From assembly GCF_029395435.1 (NCBI RefSeq), contig NZ_CP113915.1, forward strand, positions 1,798,001-1,862,000: a DNA stretch of 64,000 bases, written 5' to 3'. Numbering within the stretch: the first letter of the stretch is position 1; every line of letters starts with the position of its first letter. Under the pieces are notes generated by a model. It searched no databases, was not told the DNA's origin, and saw only the letters and a program-made list of their open reading frames with translations. A program made the translations under genes and the position numbers. Shown piece after piece: positions 35,846-45,189 of this stretch. Source of the stretch: Bifidobacterium sp. ESL0790. GTDB taxonomy: Bacteria > Actinomycetota > Actinomycetes > Actinomycetales > Bifidobacteriaceae.

Positions 35846-36052
35846 AAGCTCTATTGCCGCCTAAATATCCGGAAGGTTTGCGATGCCACAACCGACAACA
35901 TAAGTATAACACCTCTCAAGGGTATATTCCTCTTTCACGATAGGATGAGCCTGTCGCGTCCTGTTTGCGCGGGACGCTTCCGTGCGGCTCTTCGGTCGCA
36001 TGACCTCGCCGCGTCCATCGTGGCGCGGCCACACAAAAGGTTAGGTATCGAA

Positions 36053-36217
36053 ATGCCTAAGAACAGGAAGGGTTCTGACTACCCCGAGGCTATCCAGGCC
36101 ATCGTGGCGCTGGTCGTCGTTCTGGCGGCCAACGCGGATAACGCGACGGTTGACGTGCTGCTCGCGATCGTCATCGGTTACGGGCTGATCGTCATCTGGA
36201 GGTGCCGCAGGCGATAG
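36053..36217 (+). CDS. Small hydrophobic membrane peptide, 54 residues
   Basis: A short gene starting MPKNRKGSDYPEAIQAIVAL and ending IWRCRRR. Residues ~13-27 and ~33-49 are hydrophobic, flanked by a basic N terminus and a strongly basic C terminus. AAAAGG lies 12 bases before the ATG, and a terminator hairpin follows the stop after 9 bases. I do not recognise a family. Its size and topology resemble small holin-like or type I toxin-like peptides, but that is only a resemblance. The upstream 250 bases carry a hairpin and the duplicated leader described separately. Confidence 0.55.
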   Translation: MPKNRKGSDYPEAIQAIVALVVVLAANADNATVDVLLAIVIGYGLIVIWRCRRR

Positions 36218-36226
36218 TTAGGGCCG

Positions 36227-36255
36227 GCCCGGTGCGAGGTTGATTCGCGCCGGGC
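36227..36255 (+). terminator. Hairpin terminator after the 54-residue peptide gene
   Basis: GCCCGGTGCGA and TTCGCGCCGGGC pair with one bulge around GGTTGA. It follows the stop codon by 9 bases and lies between convergent genes (peptide gene and leuB). The T-run is weak (CACTTCCTCC). Confidence 0.6.
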
Positions 36256-36279
36256 ACTTCCTCCTATCGTCTCAAGCCA

Positions 36280-37317
36280 CTAGAGCCGAGCGAGGATGTC
36301 ACGGCCAACCTCGGCGGTGGTGCGCTGCTTCTTCGCGTTTTCGGCGATATCAGCCTCGACGACCTTCTCGATGCGTTCGGCCGGCTCATCCATGCCCAAG
36401 TGACGCAGCAGCATCGCGGTGGAGAGGATGGTGGCGGTCGGGTTGGCGATGCCCTTGCCGGCGATATCTGGTGCGGAACCGTGGATAGGTTCGAACATCG
36501 AGGGGTACTCGTTGCTGGCGTTGATGCAGCCTGAAGCGGAGTAACCGACGCCGCCGACCACGCTGCCGGCCTCGTCGGTGATGATGTCGCCGAAGAGGTT
36601 GTCGGTCAGGATCACGTCAAAACGGCTCGGGTCGGTGACCATGAAGATGGTGGTCGCGTCGATATGCAGGTAGTCGTGGCTGACCTCGGGATATTCCTCG
36701 CCCACCTTGTCGACGATGCGCTGCCACATGTCGCCGGCGTTGACCAACACGTTTTTCTTGTGAACCAGCGTGATGCGCTTCCTGCGCTTCATCGCCAGGT
36801 CGTAGGCGTAACGCACCACGCGCTCGACGCCATAGGCCGTGTTGGTGGAGACCTCGGTGGCCACCTCCTGCGGGGTTCCCTTGCGGATCGCGCCGCCGAC
36901 GCCGCAATACATGCCCTCGGTGCCTTCACGAACCACAACGAAATCGATATTGCCCGGGTTCTTGAGCGGGGACTCAACGCCCTTGTAAAGCTTGGAGGGA
37001 CGAAGGTTCACGTACTGATCAAGTGAGAAACGCAGCTTGAGCAGCAGGCCGCGCTCCAGCACGCCCGCGTGGATACGCGGGTCGCCGATGGCGCCGAGCA
37101 GGATGGCGTCGGTCTTCTTGATGCGTTCCAGCTCCTCGTCGGGCAGGATCGCGCCGTCGCGCAGATAGCGTTCCGCGCCGAGGTCGAAATCCTCGTACTC
37201 GAAGTCGGCCACGCCTTCGGTGGCCTTCTCCATGACCGCTTGGGCCGGTGGAATGATTTCCTTGCCAATGCCGTCACCGGGGATGACGGCGATCTTATAA
37301 CTCTTTTTTGTGCTCAT
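36280..37317 (-). CDS. leuB: 3-isopropylmalate dehydrogenase
   Basis: A 345-residue NAD-dependent dehydrogenase of leucine synthesis starting MSTKKSYKIAVIPGDGIGKE. Visible elements are LLGAIGDPR, FVVVREGTEGMYCGVGG, the NADH/metal segment LTDNLFGDIITDEAGSVVGG, and MFEPIHGSAPDIAGKGIANP. The ATG at 37317 has no ribosome-binding site; TAGTGT lies 7 bases upstream and might be the -10 of a leaderless transcript, though TATAGT about 25 bases further up is an alternative. No other leu gene adjoins it. Confidence 0.94.
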   Translation of the reverse strand: MSTKKSYKIAVIPGDGIGKEIIPPAQAVMEKATEGVADFEYEDFDLGAERYLRDGAILPDEELERIKKTDAILLGAIGDPRIHAGVLERGLLLKLRFSLDQYVNLRPSKLYKGVESPLKNPGNIDFVVVREGTEGMYCGVGGAIRKGTPQEVATEVSTNTAYGVERVVRYAYDLAMKRRKRITLVHKKNVLVNAGDMWQRIVDKVGEEYPEVSHDYLHIDATTIFMVTDPSRFDVILTDNLFGDIITDEAGSVVGGVGYSASGCINASNEYPSMFEPIHGSAPDIAGKGIANPTATILSTAMLLRHLGMDEPAERIEKVVEADIAENAKKQRTTAEVGRDILARL

Positions 37318-37485
37318 GCCTTGGACACTACGCGCCTTGCGACAGGTGTCCACTATATGGTCCGAAAAATGGACATCCTGAGACAACGGCCATGACTCAG
37401 ACATACCAGGTTTTTATATCAGTGTCCGCCGTCCTGACATCGCGGACCTATACTTTCCATAACAAAACGCGAAGAGGGAGGAACC

Positions 37486-38031
37486 TTGTATCTGGCAAGA
37501 GGCACGGACGGCATCATTCCCGGCTCGAATCTGGACATCAACGGCTTTCTCCCCAGCGGCCACACGCAGGCCGTCGCGTTCTGGGCGACCGTCGTCTTCT
37601 GGATCGTCATGTTCATCCTCACGCCAAAGATTCTCAGTCTGGCCTTTCCATCGGCCAAGGACCAGCTGGATATCAACATGAGCAAAGCCACCGGAGAGGA
37701 GGATTCAGCCCCGAACTCAACCCCTGACCCGGCCCCGGACCCTGACCCTGACCCTGACCCTGAAATGGTCGACGAGCAAGGCGATCCGCAGATCTTCAGC
37801 GACCAGGGCCAGCGGCGACGCGGCTCATTCTTCGGCAGCATCAAATCACTCAAAAACCTTCCCGTCGCGATTGGCCTGCTCGGCCTCTTTCTGATCACCC
37901 CGATGGTCGTGGTCTTCGTCGTTTTGGGCATGTTCCCGGCATCGAACATCGGCGGCGGCATCGTCCAAGGGACGTTCTGGACGGGATTGGTGACCGTGGC
38001 CCTGATGGTTTACGCCGTCAAACGCACGTGA
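37486..38031 (+). CDS. Hypothetical membrane protein with acidic Pro/Asp linker
   Basis: A 181-residue protein from a TTG start preceded by GGGAGG. It has a membrane segment at about 29-47 (VAFWATVVFWIVMFILTP), a low-complexity Asp/Pro linker (about 75-92) and two membrane segments at about 125-150 and 157-178. I do not recognise a family. It is divergent from leuB; the shared gap contains TGTCCA and TGGACA words. Confidence 0.7.
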   Translation: MYLARGTDGIIPGSNLDINGFLPSGHTQAVAFWATVVFWIVMFILTPKILSLAFPSAKDQLDINMSKATGEEDSAPNSTPDPAPDPDPDPDPEMVDEQGDPQIFSDQGQRRRGSFFGSIKSLKNLPVAIGLLGLFLITPMVVVFVVLGMFPASNIGGGIVQGTFWTGLVTVALMVYAVKRT

Positions 38032-38100
38032 ACCAATAGGAAAGGCGCAAACGACGACGCCCCGGATACATGTCAACATCGCCAGCGACGACCGACCGGA

Positions 38101-40791
38101 TCATTCGGTGATGCCCATGACGCTCAGACACCAGGCGTTCTCCTCGCTCACTTCGCGCCACTGGTGATAGCGGCCCGAAGCGCCGCCGTGGCCGGCCTCC
38201 ACCTCGATGCGGGCCATCGCGTCGACACCTTGCGATTGCAGGCGTGCGATCCATTTCAGGGGCTCGACGTAAAGCACTCGGGTGTCGTTCATCGACGTAG
38301 TGGCGAAAATCCTGGGGAATTCGTTGGCTTTATTCGCTTCGTCACTCGAGATTTCGTCGTCGTGACCATTCTCGTCACCATTACCCTGCCACGGGCCAAA
38401 TGGCGCGTTTTCGTAAGGCGTGTAGGACTTCATATAGTCATAGACGCGCTTGTCGTGGAGCGGGTCGCCCCACTCGTCCCACTCCGTGACCGTCAGCGGC
38501 AGTGAGGGATCGAGGATCGAGGTGAGTGCGTCGACGAAGGGCACATCGGCCTCCACACCGGCGTAGCACTCCGGGGCCATGTTGGCGATGGCGCCCATCA
38601 GCAGGCCGCCCGCCGAGCCACCGTTGGCCACCGCCCGCTTGGGGTCGGCCAGGCCGGCGTTCTCCACGGCGCGGGTGACATCCACGAAATCCTCGAAGGT
38701 GTGCTTCTTGTTGAGCCTGCGGCCCTGCTCGTACCAGGCACGGCCCATCTCGCCGCCGCCACGCACGTGCGCGACCACGTAGAGCACGCCGCGGTCGAGC
38801 ATGCTCAGGCGGGCCACCGAGAAGCCAGGATCGGAGCTGACCTCGTAGGCTCCGTAGCCGGTGATGAACATAGGTGCAGGCGTGATCTTGGCACTAGGTT
38901 CAGTGACAGGTTCAGAAGAAAAAATTGCACTTGCTTGCGCTTCATCACCCTGTTTATCGCCGGAGAGCCAACGGCCTTCCAGCGTCAATGACGGCGCCTC
39001 ATCACCACAGGAATCATTGCCGAACTCGCGCATCCGTTCGCACCGGTCCGCCCGCCAGACCAGCGAGGCCGGCACCCGCTCCCCGTCGCGCACGGTGACC
39101 CAGACGCGGCGTTCGCGGTAATCGGCGGAATCGAAGTCGCCGAGCACCTTGACTTCCTTGAGCAGGGTGTCGTGGCCAGTGCCGGGGTCGAGCTCGTGCA
39201 GCTGGCCCGGAGTGGTGTAGCTCGAGAACGTATAGCGCATACGCGGCGCCTCGTACGAGGGGTTGCCGCCGACGCTGATGGAGTAGAGATGGGCGCCATT
39301 GCCATCAGATGAGCCATGCGCATTATGCACACCACCCGCCACGGCGTCAACCATCCCGACTCCCGGCACCAACTCACGGAACGACCAAGGCCGCCCGGCC
39401 AAGAAGTCCTTCGCGGCCTGTTCCTTGGTCATCACCGCGACATGCGGCAGTCCGCCGGCTCGATAGCTCAACACCACAAAATTCTTATGCATCGCGATGC
39501 CCTCGATGCCCAGCCCGCGAGCGCCCTGCAGAACGGCGGGATTCCCGTCGCACATCCAAGGCGTGTCCACGCGTTTCGCGCCAGCCCCGGCCTCGGCCTC
39601 GTCGCCACGCTCACAGCCATACGGCGAGCCGACGGCCACCACGGTGCCCTCGCCGAGACGATAGGGCGGCTCGTGAGCGTCAAGATTCACCACGTCGATC
39701 TCGAAATTCGGATTGTTGGCGTTGTGATAGACCAGCGCCAGAGGAATATCGACGCCATCGGGCCCCGCGCCCTCGAAGCGCGCGAAACTCACGTCGTATT
39801 CGATGCCTTCTTGCCGCGGAATGAACGCCCGGAACTCGCCGTCGGGCGTCTCCACCGGCAGCATCAGCACCTCGCTGGTGGTCTTGGACGAGCTGCCGAT
39901 GACGATATGGCGCTCGTCGAAGCTCATGCCGACGCCCACCCAGAAGCGCTCGTCCGGCTCGAGGAAGACCTCGACGTCCTCCCCCACCGGCGCGCCGACG
40001 CGATGGCGCATCACCGCATTCGGCCGCCACGCCTCATCGAGCAACGTATAGAAAATCCAACGTCCGTCGGGAGTGAAGCAGGCTCCGGCGATACCTTTCA
40101 AGACCTCAGGCAGCTCGGTGCCGTCACGCAGGTCGCGAATATGGAAATCGTAGCGCTCGTCGCCGGTGACGTCGACGCCGTAGAGCAGCCAGCGCCCGTC
40201 CTTGCTCAGGTCGAGCCCGCCCAGGCGGAAGAACTCGTGGCCCTTCGACTCGATGTTGGGGTCGAAGACGACTTCCTCGCCGGGCATGGAGCCGGGCGCG
40301 TCCGTGGCCGCGACTTTCGGCGGGTTCCAGTCATCGGGCCCGCTGATCGGCAGCCTGCATTGCACGGCATATTGCCCGCCCTGCTGGATGCGGGTGAAAT
40401 ACCAGAAGCCGTCCATGCGGGTCGGCACCGACATGTCCGTCTCGTTGACGCGCGACTTGAGCTCCTGGAACAAGGTCTCCTTGAGCGTTTTGAGACCGGC
40501 CGTCCGCGCGCGAAAATACTCGTTCTGTTCCTTGACATAGGTGCGCAGCCGCGGGGATTGCTTGTCGCGCATCCACTCGTAGGGGTCGACGAAGGTGTCG
40601 CCGTGAACCGTGCGCACGCTGGGAATCCTGAGGGCGCGGGGCACCTTGGCGGCCGCCGCCTCGCGGGTGCCGGTGATGTCAGCGGTACCAGCAATATCAA
40701 CGGCACCAGCGGCCTCGGTGGCATCGGTATCGCCGTCATTGTTCCGGCCGGGAGCGGCCTTGACCTCGCCTTTGCGCATCTCGTCTGTCAT
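38101..40791 (-). CDS. S9 family prolyl oligopeptidase (oligopeptidase B-like)
   Basis: An 896-residue serine peptidase. The N-terminal part begins near FVDPYEWMRDKQSPRLRTYV and forms the beta-propeller (FDPNIESKGHEFFRLGGLDL). The catalytic domain has NGGSAGGLLMGA (nucleophile Ser), NDTRVLYVEPLKW (Asp) and IEVEAGHGGASGRYHQW (His). GYGAYEVSSDPGFS and HVRGGGEMGRAWYEQGR are typical of oligopeptidase B. It cleaves short peptides in the cytoplasm. It is longer than usual because of charged low-complexity inserts (for example about 795-815) and an Ala/Thr-rich N terminus. TATAGT lies 9 bases before the ATG. Confidence 0.92.
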   Translation of the reverse strand: MTDEMRKGEVKAAPGRNNDGDTDATEAAGAVDIAGTADITGTREAAAAKVPRALRIPSVRTVHGDTFVDPYEWMRDKQSPRLRTYVKEQNEYFRARTAGLKTLKETLFQELKSRVNETDMSVPTRMDGFWYFTRIQQGGQYAVQCRLPISGPDDWNPPKVAATDAPGSMPGEEVVFDPNIESKGHEFFRLGGLDLSKDGRWLLYGVDVTGDERYDFHIRDLRDGTELPEVLKGIAGACFTPDGRWIFYTLLDEAWRPNAVMRHRVGAPVGEDVEVFLEPDERFWVGVGMSFDERHIVIGSSSKTTSEVLMLPVETPDGEFRAFIPRQEGIEYDVSFARFEGAGPDGVDIPLALVYHNANNPNFEIDVVNLDAHEPPYRLGEGTVVAVGSPYGCERGDEAEAGAGAKRVDTPWMCDGNPAVLQGARGLGIEGIAMHKNFVVLSYRAGGLPHVAVMTKEQAAKDFLAGRPWSFRELVPGVGMVDAVAGGVHNAHGSSDGNGAHLYSISVGGNPSYEAPRMRYTFSSYTTPGQLHELDPGTGHDTLLKEVKVLGDFDSADYRERRVWVTVRDGERVPASLVWRADRCERMREFGNDSCGDEAPSLTLEGRWLSGDKQGDEAQASAIFSSEPVTEPSAKITPAPMFITGYGAYEVSSDPGFSVARLSMLDRGVLYVVAHVRGGGEMGRAWYEQGRRLNKKHTFEDFVDVTRAVENAGLADPKRAVANGGSAGGLLMGAIANMAPECYAGVEADVPFVDALTSILDPSLPLTVTEWDEWGDPLHDKRVYDYMKSYTPYENAPFGPWQGNGDENGHDDEISSDEANKANEFPRIFATTSMNDTRVLYVEPLKWIARLQSQGVDAMARIEVEAGHGGASGRYHQWREVSEENAWCLSVMGITE

Positions 40792-40846
40792 AAGCAACAG
40801 ACTATACGCGCCCGTGCCAATCTGGCCCGCGGGTCCGCTACTCGCT

Positions 40847-41278
40847 CTACTTGTCTTGGGGCAGCAGCGCCGCGTATTGGTCGGCGTCCAAGAGATCGGG
40901 CTCGTCATCGTCCAACTCGATCTTCAGGATCCAGCCTTCGCCATAGGGGTCGTTGTTGATGACGGACGGGTCGTCGGCCACCGCGTTGTTGACGTAGCGC
41001 ACGGTGCCCTCCACCGGGGAAATCAGCGATTCGACCGATTTGGCGCTCTCCATCTCCACAATCTCGTCGCCGGCGCGCACCTCGGTGCCAGGCTCGGGCA
41101 GGTCGACGTAGACGATGTCGCCCATCTGGGTCTCGGCGTATTCGGTGATGCCGATCACGGCCAGCTCGCCGTCGCTTTCGTCGACCCACACGTGGTCGGC
41201 GGCGTAGCGCAGCTGGTCGGGCACGTCGAGGCTCACCTTGGAGGGGGATTTCGTGTTGTTTGCTTCGTTTTCGCTCAT
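40847..41278 (-). CDS. gcvH: Glycine cleavage system H protein
   Basis: A 143-residue lipoyl carrier. After an Asn/Ser-rich N-terminal tail the domain runs LRYAADHVWVDESDGELAVI to GEGWILKIEL. The lipoylated lysine is in VEMESAKSVESLISPVEG. GITEYAETQMGDIVYVDLPE is typical of the family. No gcvT or gcvP is present in the window, so in this organism it may serve as a free-standing lipoyl protein; the lipoate ligase at 33.8 kb is its likely modifier. GAGG precedes the ATG. Confidence 0.93.
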   Translation of the reverse strand: MSENEANNTKSPSKVSLDVPDQLRYAADHVWVDESDGELAVIGITEYAETQMGDIVYVDLPEPGTEVRAGDEIVEMESAKSVESLISPVEGTVRYVNNAVADDPSVINNDPYGEGWILKIELDDDEPDLLDADQYAALLPQDK

Positions 41279-41310
41279 TGCCTCAGAATAACCCATAACG
41301 GCCGTCATAC

Positions 41311-41375
41311 GAAATGAAAAGGCCAGCGGCGAACACGGCGACGCCGAAGCGAAACCGAATCACCATGCTGGCCTT
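41311..41375 (-). terminator. Hairpin terminator after the L,D-transpeptidase gene
   Basis: AAGGCCAGC (41319) and GCTGGCCTT (41367) form a 9-bp stem around a 39-base loop. On the minus strand it continues as TTTTCATTT. It lies about 30 bases beyond the stop codon. Confidence 0.6.
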
Positions 41376-41405
41376 GGTTAAAGGAAGATGGGCAGAACCC
41401 CGGAT

Positions 41406-42944
41406 CTAGCGAACCGGACCGCTCGGCTGGTTGCCGACCACCTGCACGAAGGTGCCTTCGGGGCAGTTGTCGTAGATCCACTCGGCGTCGGCCTCGTACA
41501 TGTTGACGCAGCCGTGCGAGCCCACGTTGGAGGGGTCGCCGCGGGCGATGCCGCCGTAGTTCCAGCTGGCGGTGTGGAAGCCCTCGCCGCCGTTGAAGTA
41601 GCTGACCCACTTCACACCGGGCGAGAGATAGTGCGAGCCGTCGTTGTTGAGGCCGCGCATATCCTGCACGCGATACTTGAGATAAATGAAGAAGTTGCCG
41701 CTATCGGTCTCATCACCGCCGCTCGCGCCGGTGCACACCGGGAAGGTCCTGATGACCTGGTCGCCCTTGTAGACCGAGACGGTCTGGGAGGACTTGTCGA
41801 CCACCACACGGTATTCCGACTTCTTCTGCTGCACGTCGAACTTGGCGATGTCGGCCGGCGACTGGATGGTGGCCGGCTGCGCGTCGCTCAGCGCCTTGTA
41901 GACCTGGTTGGCCACGGAGTCGGCGTCCTTGACCTTCACGCCGTTGACGCCCTTGGTCATCGTGGCGAGCACCTTGCCGGTGTCGTCGACCACGTCGACC
42001 TGCGAGACCATGTCCTGGTTGAGCTGCTTGGGCACCTCGGAGTTGGCGTAGCTTTGGATGGCCTGCTTGTCGTAGTTGAGGGTGATGACACCCTTGCCCA
42101 TGTTGACGTTCGGCTTGATCCACGAGGCGAGCTGCGGGCCGGGCACATTGAAGCTGCCGGCGTCGCCGTTGTTGATGACGATGGGGTTGTTGAGCCGCCT
42201 GTTGGCCTCGTTGGCCGCTTGGTTGGCGTTGGCCACGGAGACGGGCATGTCGATGTTCTTATAGCCGATGGAGACGTTCCGCGCCTGCCCCGGATCGGCG
42301 ATGAGCGTGGAGATGGAGCGCTTGACCGGCGTGGACTGCGGGGAGATGCCGCCGCGGCCCTCGGTGGCCACGAAGACGCCCCGGCCGCCGTCGAAGCTGA
42401 TGGTGGAGGGCACGGCCTGCTTGTCGGAGGCCACGAACTGCTTGGTGAGATAGGACTGCATGTCAAGGTCGTTGGTCTGCGCGGCCAGCGGCACATGATC
42501 CTTGGAGAACGGGTTGACCTTCACCAGATCGTTGCCACTTTTTGCATTGAGCAGGTCTTTGACGGTCTGGTTGACGTTGGGCTTGACGCCGAGGTCAGCG
42601 AGGGTCGCCTTGACCTTGTGGCCCTTGGCGTCGCGCACGGTGACGGTGGAGGCCTTGATCTCGTGGTTGACGGTCGACTTGAGCTGGGAGGCGTTCTGCC
42701 CGGTGACCTTCACGTTGCCGAGGGTGACGCCGGGCGCCGCCTTGTCTTGGTAGTACCAACGGGCGGTGAAGAACGCGGCCACAAAAGCCACGATGAGCAC
42801 GGCCAGAACCGCCACGGCGATGATGATCGCCATCTTCTTCTTGGACTTCTGTGGCCCCGCGTGCATGCCCTCGCCCAAAGCGTTCACTTCCGCGGCGCTG
42901 AACTCTTCCGTCAAAGCCTCGCCTTCGCCGTAGCCTTCTGTCAC
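41406..42944 (-). CDS. L,D-transpeptidase (YkuD) with peptidoglycan-binding repeats
   Basis: A 512-residue type II membrane protein from a GTG with AAAGGATTC upstream. The single membrane segment is about residues 38-60 (MAIIIAVAVLAVLIVAFVAA). Two PG_binding_4-like regions occupy about 70-380. The C-terminal YkuD domain has RVVVDKSSQTVSVYKGDQVI, HTASWNYGGIA and SNVGSHGCVNMYEADAEWIY with the catalytic His, Ser and Cys. It makes 3-3 cross-links or anchors proteins to peptidoglycan in the wall. TTGACG about 50-60 bases upstream of the start could be a -35. Confidence 0.92.
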   Translation of the reverse strand: MTEGYGEGEALTEEFSAAEVNALGEGMHAGPQKSKKKMAIIIAVAVLAVLIVAFVAAFFTARWYYQDKAAPGVTLGNVKVTGQNASQLKSTVNHEIKASTVTVRDAKGHKVKATLADLGVKPNVNQTVKDLLNAKSGNDLVKVNPFSKDHVPLAAQTNDLDMQSYLTKQFVASDKQAVPSTISFDGGRGVFVATEGRGGISPQSTPVKRSISTLIADPGQARNVSIGYKNIDMPVSVANANQAANEANRRLNNPIVINNGDAGSFNVPGPQLASWIKPNVNMGKGVITLNYDKQAIQSYANSEVPKQLNQDMVSQVDVVDDTGKVLATMTKGVNGVKVKDADSVANQVYKALSDAQPATIQSPADIAKFDVQQKKSEYRVVVDKSSQTVSVYKGDQVIRTFPVCTGASGGDETDSGNFFIYLKYRVQDMRGLNNDGSHYLSPGVKWVSYFNGGEGFHTASWNYGGIARGDPSNVGSHGCVNMYEADAEWIYDNCPEGTFVQVVGNQPSGPVR

Positions 42945-43156
42945 GTCGAATCCTTTCTCACCTTTTCCAAATATCTAGAATATCTCCACGATATGACCGT
43001 CAAGGTCTGGAAAACATGAGATAGCTCACATTTGCCTTACAAAATATGGGCCCGCTTGACATCCCCCGCGCGTCGTCCGACGTCAAAGGCAGGGACACGA
43101 CCCGTGGCTGATCCGGGACCAGACTCGGCATGAATTCAAAACCAGCCCAAACCACC
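42945..43156. other. Gap between nudC and the L,D-transpeptidase gene
   Basis: The L,D-transpeptidase promoter region: on the minus strand TTGACG is followed about 17 bases later by an A/T-rich TTCTAGATATT. A GTCGTCCGACGTC near 43073-43086 is a short palindrome. No other feature is visible. Confidence 0.35.
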
Positions 43157-44245
43157 TCAGAGCTTCTGGCCGTACCACTCCTCCATCATGTAGCGTGCGA
43201 TGGTGTCGGTGGCCGGCACGGCGATCTCGCCGGTGGCGAGCGCCTGGGTGAATTCGGCGCGCGTGAAGAACCGGGCCTCGACGGTCTCGTTGCCATCCAC
43301 TGCCACGTCGGTGCCGAGCGCCTGGCCTTTGAAAGCGACCATAAGCGAGGCTGGGAACGGCCAGGGCTGCGAGCCGAGGTATTTCACTTCGCCGAGCTCG
43401 AGGCCGGTCTCCTCGCGGGACTCGCGGCGGCAGGCATGCTCGAGGTTCTCGCCGGCCTCCACGAACCCGGCGCACACCGAGAACTGCGCGGGGTTGGGCC
43501 AGGCGCGGTTGTGCTGCAGGAGCAGGCGGTCGGCGTGATCGACGATGGAGACGATGACGGCGGGCTCGATGCGCGGGAACAGGGGCTTGGAGGTGTGCTC
43601 GCAGCTCGGGTTGGAGCAGAGTTGGGCCCAGCCGGCCAGCGCCGGGCGCACCAGGGAGCCGCACAGGGAGCAATGCCGCTGGGAGCGATGCCACATGCTC
43701 AGCGCGACCGCCGGCACGGCCCAGCCCACCTCGCGGGCCGAGGCGTGGGGCGCGAAGCCGTGCAGCGAGACCCAGTCGAAGCGTTCCATGGCGCGTTCGA
43801 ACAGGGTGGTCGAGGCGGAGGCGGAATTTGAAGTTTGCCAGTTATTGCCTTGTTCGTTATGAGAAGAATCCGAGGAATCCGCGTCATCACCGAGCGCGGA
43901 GACATCCACCGCCACCACGTCGTGGGGTTCGGCACCGCCGCTCGCGCCCAAGAAGATCGGCAGCACCTTGGAACCCGCGCCAGCCAACGCCTTCGCCACG
44001 TATTCGCTGGGCAGCGAAGCGAGGCGTATCTTCGCACTCTGGTAATCCACGCGCTCGGCCTGTCCGTCGGGCACGGCGAGAAGCCCGTCGCGCAGCAGAA
44101 TCACCGTGGTCTTGGGGTCGGACAGCGCTGTTGCGATGACCTCGGGGTCCGTCCTGCGCTCGGTCTGGGTGTCGAGGTCGCCGCGCGCCATCGGCAGGAA
44201 TGGCAGGGCCTGAGTCAATGCCAATGGCGAAAACGTTGCGTTCAT
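43157..44245 (-). CDS. nudC: NAD+ diphosphatase (NudC-type)
   Basis: A 362-residue NUDIX enzyme starting MNATFSPLALTQALPFLPMA. The zinc ribbon is CSLCG with CSNPSCEH. The NUDIX box is GFVEAGENLEHACRRESREE-TGLELG, followed by the NudC signature SQPWPFPASLMVAF. It hydrolyses NAD(H) to NMN and AMP, and NudC proteins also remove NAD caps from RNA. A Ser/Asp/Asn-rich insert lies at about 122-143. AAAGGAAACCC precedes the ATG. A longer frame upstream is not family-like. Confidence 0.92.
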   Translation of the reverse strand: MNATFSPLALTQALPFLPMARGDLDTQTERRTDPEVIATALSDPKTTVILLRDGLLAVPDGQAERVDYQSAKIRLASLPSEYVAKALAGAGSKVLPIFLGASGGAEPHDVVAVDVSALGDDADSSDSSHNEQGNNWQTSNSASASTTLFERAMERFDWVSLHGFAPHASAREVGWAVPAVALSMWHRSQRHCSLCGSLVRPALAGWAQLCSNPSCEHTSKPLFPRIEPAVIVSIVDHADRLLLQHNRAWPNPAQFSVCAGFVEAGENLEHACRRESREETGLELGEVKYLGSQPWPFPASLMVAFKGQALGTDVAVDGNETVEARFFTRAEFTQALATGEIAVPATDTIARYMMEEWYGQKL

Positions 44246-44304
44246 GGGTTTCCTTTGCATCATGCTCTTGGATTTTCTAGTACTACTGCCGTCTATCGCT
44301 TCGT

Positions 44305-45189
44305 TTATCTCTTGTCGCCGGCCTGCTCGCGGGCCACGAGGCCGACCAGCGCCTCGGCCACCGCGGCCGGCCGCTCCACGGCGCTGAAATGACCGCAATC
44401 AGGGATGGCGACGAAGCACGAATCTGTGGACATCATCTTCTCGACGAACGGACGCATCACCTTCGGCGGGCTCGACGGATCGTTCTCGCCGCTGACGAGC
44501 AGGGCGGGCGCGGTGACGGTGGCGAGCACGTCGGCCATGTCGCGCCTCCCGGCGGCCATGCGTTCACGCCATGCCACACCCTCTGGCGTCTGCTCACGTA
44601 TCCACCCGGCCAAAAGCCGTTGGAAGTCCATGCCGCGCTTGACCGTCGAGTCGCCGGGCTGCGGGCTGGCGAAGTGCATCACCGGTTCGACGGTGTCGCT
44701 GCCGACGCATTGGCGCCCCACGGCGAGCCTGTTGCTGCGGGCTTGGGGGCTGTCGGCCGCCGTCGTGGTGTCGCACAGGGCGAGGCCCGCCACGGATCCT
44801 GGGTAAAGGCGTTGGATATCGAGCGCGAGGTAGCCACCCATCGAAAGGCCCACCCAGATGGCCTTGCTGAACCCGCGTGCGTGGAGCATCGAGACATAGG
44901 CCTCCGCAAGCCTGTCGAGCGCCTCGGCATAGGCCCCATCCTCGGCCACCGGGCCGCTTGAGGCGTCGTCGGGTATCGGCGCATCGCCTGCGCCCGGCAT
45001 GTCGGGGGCCCAGACCGGCATGGGCTCCAAGCCGCGCTCATCGCACTGGCGGATGACCTCGCGGGCGCACTCGCCCCACATCCTGTGGTCGACCGGGAAG
45101 GCATGCAGCAATATAAGAGGAACGCCCGCGCCCGAGCGGTAAACGGTGTTGCGTATGTTGATGTTCAACTCTCCACTACCTTCATTCAT
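44305..45189 (-). CDS. Alpha/beta hydrolase
   Basis: A protein of about 294 residues with the hydrolase fold: VPLILLHAFPVDHRMWGECA, the nucleophile elbow WVGLSMGGYLAL, the acid region LLVSGENDPSSPP and the histidine region IPDCGHFSAVERP. It belongs to the broad esterase/lipase/peroxidase-like group; the substrate cannot be read. The start is uncertain between the ATGs at 45213 and 45189; the latter is chosen because the first eight residues are unconserved. It lies 59 bases from nudC on the same strand. Confidence 0.85.
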   Translation of the reverse strand: MNEGSGELNINIRNTVYRSGAGVPLILLHAFPVDHRMWGECAREVIRQCDERGLEPMPVWAPDMPGAGDAPIPDDASSGPVAEDGAYAEALDRLAEAYVSMLHARGFSKAIWVGLSMGGYLALDIQRLYPGSVAGLALCDTTTAADSPQARSNRLAVGRQCVGSDTVEPVMHFASPQPGDSTVKRGMDFQRLLAGWIREQTPEGVAWRERMAAGRRDMADVLATVTAPALLVSGENDPSSPPKVMRPFVEKMMSTDSCFVAIPDCGHFSAVERPAAVAEALVGLVAREQAGDKR

